Source of the DNA: Aeromicrobium terrae
GTDB lineage: Bacteria; Actinomycetota; Actinomycetes; Propionibacteriales; Nocardioidaceae
DNA: 64,000 nucleotides
NCBI RefSeq assembly: GCF_008039565.1
Contig: NZ_VDUX01000002.1
Span: 434,001-498,000, forward strand
Direction of reading: 5' to 3'
Part shown: one piece after another, positions 56,386 through 64,000 of the stretch
Position numbering within the stretch: position 1 is the stretch's first letter
How the letters are laid out: the number at the start of each line of letters is the position of its first letter
Program-made: the position numbers and the translations under genes
The notes under the pieces: generated by a model
Databases searched by the model: none
The model's input: the letters and a program-made list of their open reading frames with translations, nothing else
What the model was told of the DNA's origin: nothing

Positions 56386-57990
56386 TCAGTGCACGACGAC
56401 CGGAGGAACGTCCTCGTCGTCGAGCAGGTGAGCAGCCTCCTGCTTGCGCGGCATCATCGCGACCGGGATCAGCGTCACGACGAGCACGGCGATGGCGACC
56501 CAGTAGGACGCCTGGAAGGCGTTCGCCAGGTTGTCGAAGCCCTCGTTGAGCAGGCTCGCCGGGACCTTGAGCTTCTCGACCAGCTCGGCGCCCTGCCCGC
56601 TGTGCGAGCTGGAGGCCAGCTGTGCGGCCGTGACGCCGCCGTCGAGACCCGGCACCTTGTCCGAGCCGGGCACGATCGCGCCGTCCTTGATGTGGTTCGT
56701 CAGGACGACGGAGATGACCGCGATGCCCGTGGCGCTGGCCACCTGCTGGAACACGTTGAGCAACGTGGACCCGCGGGCGACGTCGGCCTCCTTCAGCGTC
56801 TTCAGCGCTGACGTGAAGGTCGGCATCATCGTGGCGCCCATGCCGAGCCCCATGACGAACAGCCAGCCCATGATGTGCCAGTATGGCGTGCTCGGGTCGG
56901 TGCTCATGACGAGTCCGCCCATGCCGATCAGGATGCCGAGGAAGCCGAACGGGACGATCCGTCCGACCGGCATCCGGTCGACGAGCGTGCCGGCGATCGG
57001 CATCGTCAGCATCGCGCCGATGCCCTGCGGGGCCACCAGCAGGCCGGCCATCTTCACCGACTCGCCGCGCACCTGCTGGAAGTACGTGGGCACCAGCAGC
57101 AGCGCGCCGAAGAACGCACCGGCGAACAGGAACATCACGACGATCGACACCGCCAGGTTCCGGTTGGTCAGCAGCCGCAGGTCGAGCAGCGGGTGCTGGG
57201 GCCGGAACGAGTGGAACACGAAGCTCGCGATGAGCAGGACGCCGATGGCGGCCGGGATCAGGACCTTGGCGGCCGTGACCGTGCCCTCACCCGGGATGGA
57301 CGAGATGCCGTAGAGCAGCAGCGCCAGGCCGGGCGACATGAGGAGCATGCCGCGGACGTCGAGACGCTCGCTCGGCTCCGGTGAGTCCGAGGGCAGCACG
57401 CGCAGCGCGTAGACGAACGCGAAGATGCCGATCGGCAGGTTGATCAGGAACACCCAGTGCCACGACGCGGCGTCGATCAGGACACCACCGAGGATCGGGC
57501 CCATGATCGGGCCGAGCAGCATCGGGATGCCGAGGATCGCCATGAGGCGGCCCATGCGGTGCGGGCCGGCGGCACGGGTCATGATCGTCATGCCCAGCGG
57601 CATCAGCATGCCGCCGCCGAGTCCCTGCAGGACGCGGAAGCCGATCAGGGCCTCGATGTTCCAGGCCGTGGCGCACAGCACGGATCCGGCGGTGAACAGC
57701 GCCACCGCGATCATGTACAGGCGCTTGGTGCCGAAGCGGTCGGCCGCCCATCCCGTCAACGGGATGACGGCGGCGAGCGCCAGCATGTAGGCCGTGGCCG
57801 TCCAGGCCACGGTGGAGTACGCGATCGGCTCGCCGTTGCTGGACAGCTCGGTCTGGAACGTCGGCAGAGCGACGTTGACGACCGTGACGTCGAGGATCGA
57901 CATGATGGCACCCAGGACGACGACGCCGGCGACCTTGAGGATCTCCGGTGTGATGCGGTCGTCGTCGGGGGTGGTGTCAACTGTGGTCAT
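56386..57990 (-). CDS. DHA2-family (EmrB/QacA) multidrug MFS exporter
   Basis: 534 residues with fourteen predicted membrane segments, the DHA2 layout. Motif TVVNVALPTFQ (segment 1), loop motif GWAADRFGTKRLY, and the antiporter motif C region GPIMGPILGGVL in segment 5. It exports toxic hydrophobic compounds with the proton gradient. It is downstream of, and overlaps by 14 bases, a MarR repressor gene, forming a standard drug-inducible unit. Confidence 0.93.
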   Translation of the reverse strand: MTTVDTTPDDDRITPEILKVAGVVVLGAIMSILDVTVVNVALPTFQTELSSNGEPIAYSTVAWTATAYMLALAAVIPLTGWAADRFGTKRLYMIAVALFTAGSVLCATAWNIEALIGFRVLQGLGGGMLMPLGMTIMTRAAGPHRMGRLMAILGIPMLLGPIMGPILGGVLIDAASWHWVFLINLPIGIFAFVYALRVLPSDSPEPSERLDVRGMLLMSPGLALLLYGISSIPGEGTVTAAKVLIPAAIGVLLIASFVFHSFRPQHPLLDLRLLTNRNLAVSIVVMFLFAGAFFGALLLVPTYFQQVRGESVKMAGLLVAPQGIGAMLTMPIAGTLVDRMPVGRIVPFGFLGILIGMGGLVMSTDPSTPYWHIMGWLFVMGLGMGATMMPTFTSALKTLKEADVARGSTLLNVFQQVASATGIAVISVVLTNHIKDGAIVPGSDKVPGLDGGVTAAQLASSSHSGQGAELVEKLKVPASLLNEGFDNLANAFQASYWVAIAVLVVTLIPVAMMPRKQEAAHLLDDEDVPPVVVH

Positions 57991-58456
57991 GTGGTGCCTT
58001 CGTGCTCGTTCGCAGGGATTCGCCTGCGAGGATCGGGCGGAGCGCCTTGGTGAGGTTCTCCGCTTCTTCGGGGCTGAGCCGGTCGGCGAAGACGCGTAAC
58101 GCCTTGCGCTTCTGCTCGAACTGCTGGTCGACGATCTCGAAGCCCCGCTTGCTCAGGGCGACGAGCTTGACCCGACGGTCGTCGGCGCTCTCGGTGCGCT
58201 CGACCACGCCGAGCCGCACGAGCTGATCGACGTTGCGGCCGGCGGCCGCGACCGACAGGCCCAGGCGGGACGCGATCTCGTTGATGGGCATCGGCTGCCC
58301 CATGTGCGAGAGCACGAACAGCGTGCGGGCCTGCGAGAACGACACGTCGAGGTCGACCAAGGCGTCCATGGCGTCGGTCTGGCAGAACGCGAAGATCCGT
58401 TGGATGAACTCTTCGAGGTCCGCGTAGAGCGACTGGGGGGTGGTTGCTGTGGTCAC
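57977..58456 (-). CDS. MarR-family transcriptional regulator
   Basis: 159 residues from a GTG start. Winged HTH at about residues 50-110 (INEIASRLGLSVAAAGRNVDQL, wing ERTESADDRRVKLVALS). It should repress itself and the overlapping exporter gene, released by a small-molecule ligand. TAGCAT lies 6 bases before the GTG, and two similar TTGCAT-boxes stand immediately upstream. Confidence 0.92.
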   Translation of the reverse strand: MTTATTPQSLYADLEEFIQRIFAFCQTDAMDALVDLDVSFSQARTLFVLSHMGQPMPINEIASRLGLSVAAAGRNVDQLVRLGVVERTESADDRRVKLVALSKRGFEIVDQQFEQKRKALRVFADRLSPEEAENLTKALRPILAGESLRTSTKAPHDHS

Positions 58457-58462
58457 CGGAAA

Positions 58463-58468
58463 ATGCTA
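58463..58468 (-). promoter_or_regulatory. -10 element of leaderless marR-exporter promoter
   Basis: TAGCAT with 6 bases to the GTG at 58456. Confidence 0.5.
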
Positions 58469-58469
58469 A

Positions 58470-58514
58470 CGCAAATGCAACCTTCGCACAAACGCAGTTG
58501 TTGTGCATATGCAA
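58470..58514 (-). promoter_or_regulatory. probable MarR operator boxes
   Basis: On the minus strand TTGCATTTGCG (58470-58480) and TTGCATATGCA (58504-58514) are near-identical 11-base boxes. The first occupies the spacer just upstream of the -10, and the second contains the perfect palindrome TGCATATGCA (58504-58513). The region is AT-rich compared with its surroundings. Confidence 0.55.
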
Positions 58515-58571
58515 GAATGAGACGGAAGTCACACCCGGCCGCCGGATTGGGTCCCCGGGACGACGCCCTCG

Positions 58572-58601
58572 TAGAATGGCAAGGCTCCGACGTCTCGGAG
58601 C
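58572..58601 (+). promoter_or_regulatory. typA promoter -10 and 5'-terminal hairpin
   Basis: TAGAAT (58572-58577) is a good -10. About 7 bases later a perfect hairpin begins: GCTCCGA (58584-58590), loop CGTC, TCGGAGC (58595-58601). The mRNA would start with this stem-loop, a position that often stabilises transcripts. A weaker TTGGGT (58547-58552) is a possible -35. Confidence 0.5.
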
Positions 58602-58628
58602 ATTCCCTCTTCCTAGGACAGTTTTCGC

Positions 58629-60509
<1,881 letters not shown>

Positions 60510-60510
60510 C

Positions 60511-61293
60511 TCAGGACACCGCCGCCAGGGCGTCGGCGACGACCGCGGCGACCTGCTGCGGGACCTCGTCGGGCAGCAGGAAGACCGAGCCGGGGACGGT
60601 CACGACGGTCACCTGGGGCGCGGCCTCGAGCGTGGCCCGCTCGGCGTCGGTCAGGTCGCCGTCACCCTTCTCGGCGTGCATCACCCATGCCGGGTTCCCG
60701 GCGGCGACGAGCTCGGCGGCGTAGTCGCGGTCCGCGGCGATGTAGTCGAGGTAGGCGGCACACGCCCGCACCGTGTCGGCGGTCCGGTTCCGCTTGAGGT
60801 CCTCGGTCAGCTCCTTCTTGTGCTGCGGGTCCGTCTTCGCGCTCCTGGCCATGAGCGGGAGGAGCGCGAGCATCGCCGCCATCGGCCAGCGGCCGACCTT
60901 CTGCGAGGCGCGGACCACGTACCGGAAGAACGCCGCCTCGTCCTCCGTCGTGAGGCTGATGCCCAGCAGCACGACCGGCCCGTCGAACGCACCGGACAGC
61001 GCCATCTCCAGCGCCACCGTCGCGCCGTGGGAGAAGCCCACGACCACGTCGCAGCCGTGCGCCTTCGCCAGCTCGCTCGCGCCGCGAGCCATGCCCTGGA
61101 TCGACGGGTCGTCACCCAGCGGCGCTCCGGCCATGCCTGGCATCGTCGTGGCGACGAGGCGGACGCCGGCCAGCGCCGGGTCGGCCATCACCAGGTCGTA
61201 GGACCGCGCGGCGTTGGCGCCGCCCGGCAGGAGCAGGACCGTGCGGTCCGCATCCGGTGGCCCCGACGTCAGCACGTCCCACGCCTCGGTCAT
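60511..61293 (-). CDS. alpha/beta hydrolase
   Basis: 260 residues. Nucleophile elbow GFSHGA (Ser near residue 89); HAEKGDGD near residue 210 could supply the acid; the usual catalytic His is not obvious near the C-terminus, where the final strand ends TVPGSVFLLPDEV. The function is unassigned and catalytic competence is uncertain. TACCGT lies 7 bases upstream of the ATG. Confidence 0.82.
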   Translation of the reverse strand: MTEAWDVLTSGPPDADRTVLLLPGGANAARSYDLVMADPALAGVRLVATTMPGMAGAPLGDDPSIQGMARGASELAKAHGCDVVVGFSHGATVALEMALSGAFDGPVVLLGISLTTEDEAAFFRYVVRASQKVGRWPMAAMLALLPLMARSAKTDPQHKKELTEDLKRNRTADTVRACAAYLDYIAADRDYAAELVAAGNPAWVMHAEKGDGDLTDAERATLEAAPQVTVVTVPGSVFLLPDEVPQQVAAVVADALAAVS

Positions 61294-61300
61294 GAGGCTC

Positions 61301-61306
61301 ACGGTA
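61301..61306 (-). promoter_or_regulatory. -10 element of leaderless hydrolase promoter
   Basis: TACCGT with 7 bases to the ATG at 61293. Confidence 0.4.
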
Positions 61307-61433
61307 GGGCGCGCCGGATCGCTCGGGGAGACCTCGGGCGGTGACCGACCGGTGACGTCGTCCAGCCCGTTGCGGTTGCGGAGGCGCCCCGGCCGCGTTT
61401 CGGTGGAGGTGTCCCACAACCCGAGGAGTTCGG

Positions 61434-61718
61434 ATGAGCCACCGAGACCACGAGCCGATCCAGGTCGACGTCGACAGCCGCGTCGACCAGGGCTTCTCCA
61501 CCGACGACATGGACGTCACGGAGGAGGAGGCCGAGCAGCTCCGGAAGGAGCGCGAGGAGCGCCTCGACCCGGAGAACCGGCCCACGAACGCGATCGTGGA
61601 CAACACCAACCGCGACTTCGACGCGACCACCGGGGAGTTCGGCGTGCCGGCGGACCAGGTCGAGAACGGCCCGGTCATCGGCGCCGACCGTCCGAAGGGC
61701 GTCGAGGTCGACGACTGA
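61434..61718 (+). CDS. small acidic protein, probably disordered, unknown function
   Basis: 94 residues, very rich in Asp/Glu and Asn with few hydrophobics and no Cys. A charged helix is likely at about residues 29-43 (TEEEAEQLRKEREER). A GAGGAG ribosome-binding site stands before the ATG. No family recognised. It ends abutting the stop of the catalase-like gene (TGATCA). Confidence 0.72.
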   Translation: MSHRDHEPIQVDVDSRVDQGFSTDDMDVTEEEAEQLRKEREERLDPENRPTNAIVDNTNRDFDATTGEFGVPADQVENGPVIGADRPKGVEVDD

Positions 61719-62621
61719 TCAGCCCTGCGTCCGGCGGGCGTAGGACAACGAGTACACGTCGGGGCGGTAGCGCAGCACGAGGTCGTCGGTCGCCTCGATC
61801 CCGTCGGTGAGGCGCATCGGGTCGAAGATGATGCCGTCGTCGGCGTCGTCGTCGATCGCGGTGACCTCCAGGGTGCCCAGCTCGACGCGACGTTCGGGGT
61901 CGTGCGGCCACGCCGCCGACGGGTCGTCCGGGTCGTCGCCTTCTCCGGCGAGCTGGACCGCCAGCAGCATCCGCACCGGACCCTGCTCGAGGCGGTCGCG
62001 CAGGTCGTCGAACAGGTAGTCGCGGCCGAGCGCCTTGACGTGGGCCTTCGACGGCTCGGGCTCGTCGACGAGCGGGAGCCAGGCGTAGCGGACGAAGCGC
62101 GACCCGCCGTCGGCATCGAGGAACCGGAACGCGTGGAACGGGAAGTAGCGGCGGGCCGCGAACCCGACCCGGCTGTTCAGCGCCTTGTTGGTCTCGGGGA
62201 AGCGGCGGACGGCCGTCGGGTACTTCGCGACGAAGCTGGGCAGGCGCAGGGCGGCGCCCAGTCCGGGCTTGGAGATCGCGAGGGCGGCGAAGAACCCGTC
62301 GACGTCGCGCGACGGGAAGTACGGCAGGGTCTGGGCGAGCAGGTCGGTGCGCGAGCCGTCCGGCAGGACCCAGCTCACGGCCAGGCCGCGGACGTCGGGC
62401 GCGTAGTCGGGCACGGTCGGGTCGCCGCCGCCGTTGGAGAAGCGCACCTTGGCCTCGACGGTCTCGCCACTGAGGTGAGCGGCGCGGCAGATCGACGCCG
62501 CTTCCGGGGTCGCGGTGAACGTCGCGGTGCAGTGCACGCCCTTGGCGTGGAGGACACGGTGCCCGGCATGGGCACCGAAGCGGGCGTGGATCTTCTCCAG
62601 CGCCTCCTCGGGGGTGGTCAT
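61719..62621 (-). CDS. catalase-related heme protein
   Basis: 300 residues, shorter than true catalases (about 480). The distal His is in HAKGVHC (near residue 25), the Asn position in RFSNGGGDP (near 62), and the proximal heme-ligand Tyr region RYRPDVYSLSYARR is at the extreme C-terminus. This matches the minimal SrpA/catalase-like family, some of which are peroxidases. Start ATG. It is 16 bases downstream of the AlkB-like gene. Confidence 0.85.
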   Translation of the reverse strand: MTTPEEALEKIHARFGAHAGHRVLHAKGVHCTATFTATPEAASICRAAHLSGETVEAKVRFSNGGGDPTVPDYAPDVRGLAVSWVLPDGSRTDLLAQTLPYFPSRDVDGFFAALAISKPGLGAALRLPSFVAKYPTAVRRFPETNKALNSRVGFAARRYFPFHAFRFLDADGGSRFVRYAWLPLVDEPEPSKAHVKALGRDYLFDDLRDRLEQGPVRMLLAVQLAGEGDDPDDPSAAWPHDPERRVELGTLEVTAIDDDADDGIIFDPMRLTDGIEATDDLVLRYRPDVYSLSYARRTQG

Positions 62622-62637
62622 GCGCTGAGACTAGGGC

Positions 62638-63261
62638 TCAGCGCACGCCGGCGGGACGGAACTGCACGCTGATGCGCGGGCCCACCGGCTTGGCGGTCTT
62701 CAGCACCGCGTGCTCCCACGTGCGCTGGCAGGAGCCGCCCATGACGACGAGGTCGCCGTGCCCCAACGTGAAACCACGCTGGGGACCGCCTCCACTGGGG
62801 CGGAGCGACAGCCGGCGGTGCTCGCCGAGCGAGAGGATCGCGACCATGGTGTCCTCCAGCCGCCCCCGGCCGATGCGGTCGCCGTGCCACGCGACGCTGT
62901 CGCGGCCGTCGCGGTAGTAGCAGAGGCCGGCGGTGCGGAACGGCTCACCGAGCTCGGGACCGTAGTGTGCCGAGAGCGCCTCGCGCGCCTCGACGAGCAC
63001 CGGGTCGGGCAGCTCGGTCTGCTCGTCGTAGAAGCACAGCAGGCGGGGCACGTCGACGACGTTGTCGTACATCTCGCGCCGCTCCGCCCGCCACGGCACC
63101 TCGGACTGCAGCCGGAGGAATAGCTCGTCCGCCCCGGTCATCCAGCCTGGCCGGACGTCGACCCACGCGCCGCGCGACAGCTCGTGCCGTTCGACCCTGG
63201 CGCCCAGGGCACCGAGCGACGGCGCGGTGTCGCCGTCGAGGAGCGAGCCCTGGAAGAACAT
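62638..63261 (-). CDS. AlkB-like 2-oxoglutarate/Fe(II) dioxygenase
   Basis: 207 residues. The iron-binding HxD is in AWHGDRIG (near residue 125), the distal His in TWEHAVLK (near 189), and the 2-oxoglutarate arginines in RISVQFRP (near 198). CYYRDGRDSVAWHGD matches the nucleic-acid AlkB group, which removes alkyl groups from DNA or RNA. With the catalase-like gene downstream it may belong to a damage-response unit (inference). Confidence 0.9.
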   Translation of the reverse strand: MFFQGSLLDGDTAPSLGALGARVERHELSRGAWVDVRPGWMTGADELFLRLQSEVPWRAERREMYDNVVDVPRLLCFYDEQTELPDPVLVEAREALSAHYGPELGEPFRTAGLCYYRDGRDSVAWHGDRIGRGRLEDTMVAILSLGEHRRLSLRPSGGGPQRGFTLGHGDLVVMGGSCQRTWEHAVLKTAKPVGPRISVQFRPAGVR

Positions 63262-63293
63262 GACCCGATCCTAGGTCTTTTCGAACGGATGTT

Positions 63294-64000
63294 CTAGGTC
63301 GTGATCACGTCGCGCCGCCGGAAGCCCAGCTGCCCGGCCACGCTCAGGGCCAGCGCGACGGCGGCGACGACGAGCACCGGCGTCCACGCCAGGGGCTCGG
63401 ACGGGGTGAGTGCGAGCTCGTCGAACGGGGAGAGCCCGCGCAGCCAGCCGGGGAAGCGCAGGATCTCGGCGAAGAACATCACGACGGCGCAGAACGCCAG
63501 GGCGATCCAGGCCAGGAAGGTGCGGCCGGGCAGCAGCCCGTGCAGGGCCCGGGCCAGACCGCCGAGCAGCAGCGTCGGCGCGAGGTACGGGAGCGTCGCG
63601 AGGAGGTAGTCGTCGATGGCGCCCGCGTCGCCGGTCACCATCGCGAACCCGAGGCCCAGGCCGAGGCCGCCGGCGATGAGCACGGCCGCCGTGCCGAGCA
63701 CCGTCACCGCGACGTGGCCGAGCAGCCAGGTCCGTCGCGGCAGCGCGGTGGCGAGCAGCGTCTCCAGCCGTCCACCGTCCTCCTCGCCGTGCGGGCGCAG
63801 CGCCGAGGAGATGGTGAAGCCGGACCCGATCACCGCGAGGGTGACGATGGTGAACGCGTAGAAGGCGTCGACGACGTCGGTGCCGCCCTGGAGCAGGTCC
63901 TGGGAGAACTCGGAGTCGCCGAGCAGGTCCTTCACGTCGCGGCCGATCGAGCCGTAGCTGAGGCCGAGCAGGAAGATGCCCGCGGTCCAGCCGACGACCG
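63294..64000 (-). CDS. ABC exporter permease (partial, N-terminus outside window)
   Basis: The C-terminal ~235 residues of a multi-pass permease. The frame is open to the window edge and reads as membrane protein throughout, so the GTG at 63935 is internal, not the start. About six hydrophobic segments remain. RPHGEEDGGRLETLLATALPRRTW is the cytoplasmic coupling region seen in TipB/TnrB3-like permeases once called polyketide antibiotic exporters. The ATPase is presumably upstream, beyond the window. Confidence 0.82.
   Translation of the reverse strand, partial: VVGWTAGIFLLGLSYGSIGRDVKDLLGDSEFSQDLLQGGTDVVDAFYAFTIVTLAVIGSGFTISSALRPHGEEDGGRLETLLATALPRRTWLLGHVAVTVLGTAAVLIAGGLGLGLGFAMVTGDAGAIDDYLLATLPYLAPTLLLGGLARALHGLLPGRTFLAWIALAFCAVVMFFAEILRFPGWLRGLSPFDELALTPSEPLAWTPVLVVAAVALALSVAGQLGFRRRDVITT

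Overview
The window is a contiguous piece of a high-GC actinobacterial chromosome, most likely Propionibacteriales/Nocardioidaceae-like. This rests on gene content and habits, not on a database match. It carries a mycothiol gene (mshA) in the usual block with YbjN, gpm, senX3-regX3 and phoU, plus a CarD-type RNA polymerase regulator, a DUF3263 protein, and a groEL controlled by a CIRCE element without an adjacent groES. Many genes start with GTG, many show a leaderless TAnnnT-N6/7-start promoter, and coding density is very high. I see no insertion sequence, prophage, CRISPR array or rRNA. There is one tRNA gene. No gene-free stretch exceeds about 230 bases.

Layout. 1-5 kb (minus): truncated YihY-family membrane protein, SAM methyltransferase, acyl-CoA synthetase, two-gene ABC exporter. 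5-14.3 kb: xylose block, with operon xylF-xylG-xylH-ROK regulator on the minus strand, a second ROK regulator divergent from xylA-xylB, and a convergent mutarotase. Operator-like palindromes overlap both promoters. 14.3-20 kb: tryptophan 2,3-dioxygenase, then a second monosaccharide ABC operon (LacI regulator, phosphomannose-isomerase-like enzyme, ATPase, permease, binding protein) headed by two identical 14-bp LacI operators. 20-27.5 kb: groEL (CIRCE), an uncharacterised four-gene cluster of histidine-rich membrane proteins and small partners, cspA, then a ThiS/MoaD-like sulfur carrier and a threonine-synthase-like enzyme behind a clear SAM-I riboswitch.

27.5-41.5 kb: trehalose genes otsB and otsA separated by an envelope protein, DUF3263 and an oxidoreductase; then hemerythrin-like protein, MFS exporter, uracil-DNA glycosylase, lipoprotein, AI-2E family permease, a class III cyclase with four N-terminal cysteines, tRNA-Thr, a D-amino-acid-aldolase-like/lactone-oxidase pair and galE. 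41.5-48.3 kb: rlmB, cysS, C39-like exported protease, membrane molybdopterin oxidoreductase, ispF, carD, lipoprotein. 48.3-54.8 kb: phoU, senX3-regX3, hydrolase, gpmA, a DsbA-fold protein without its cysteine pair, YbjN and mshA. 54.8-64 kb: acyltransferase, SDR, MarR/MFS drug-efflux pair, typA, hydrolase, small acidic protein, catalase-like protein, AlkB-like dioxygenase and a truncated ABC permease.

How they work together: the xylose genes cover uptake, anomer exchange, isomerisation and phosphorylation. The SAM riboswitch ties the threonine-synthase homologue and sulfur carrier to methionine supply, pointing to homocysteine formation from O-phosphohomoserine, not threonine synthesis. The four-gene cluster between groEL and cspA is the best candidate for an undescribed system. 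Across the window, convergent genes repeatedly end with overlapping or abutting stop codons (CTAG, TGATCA).
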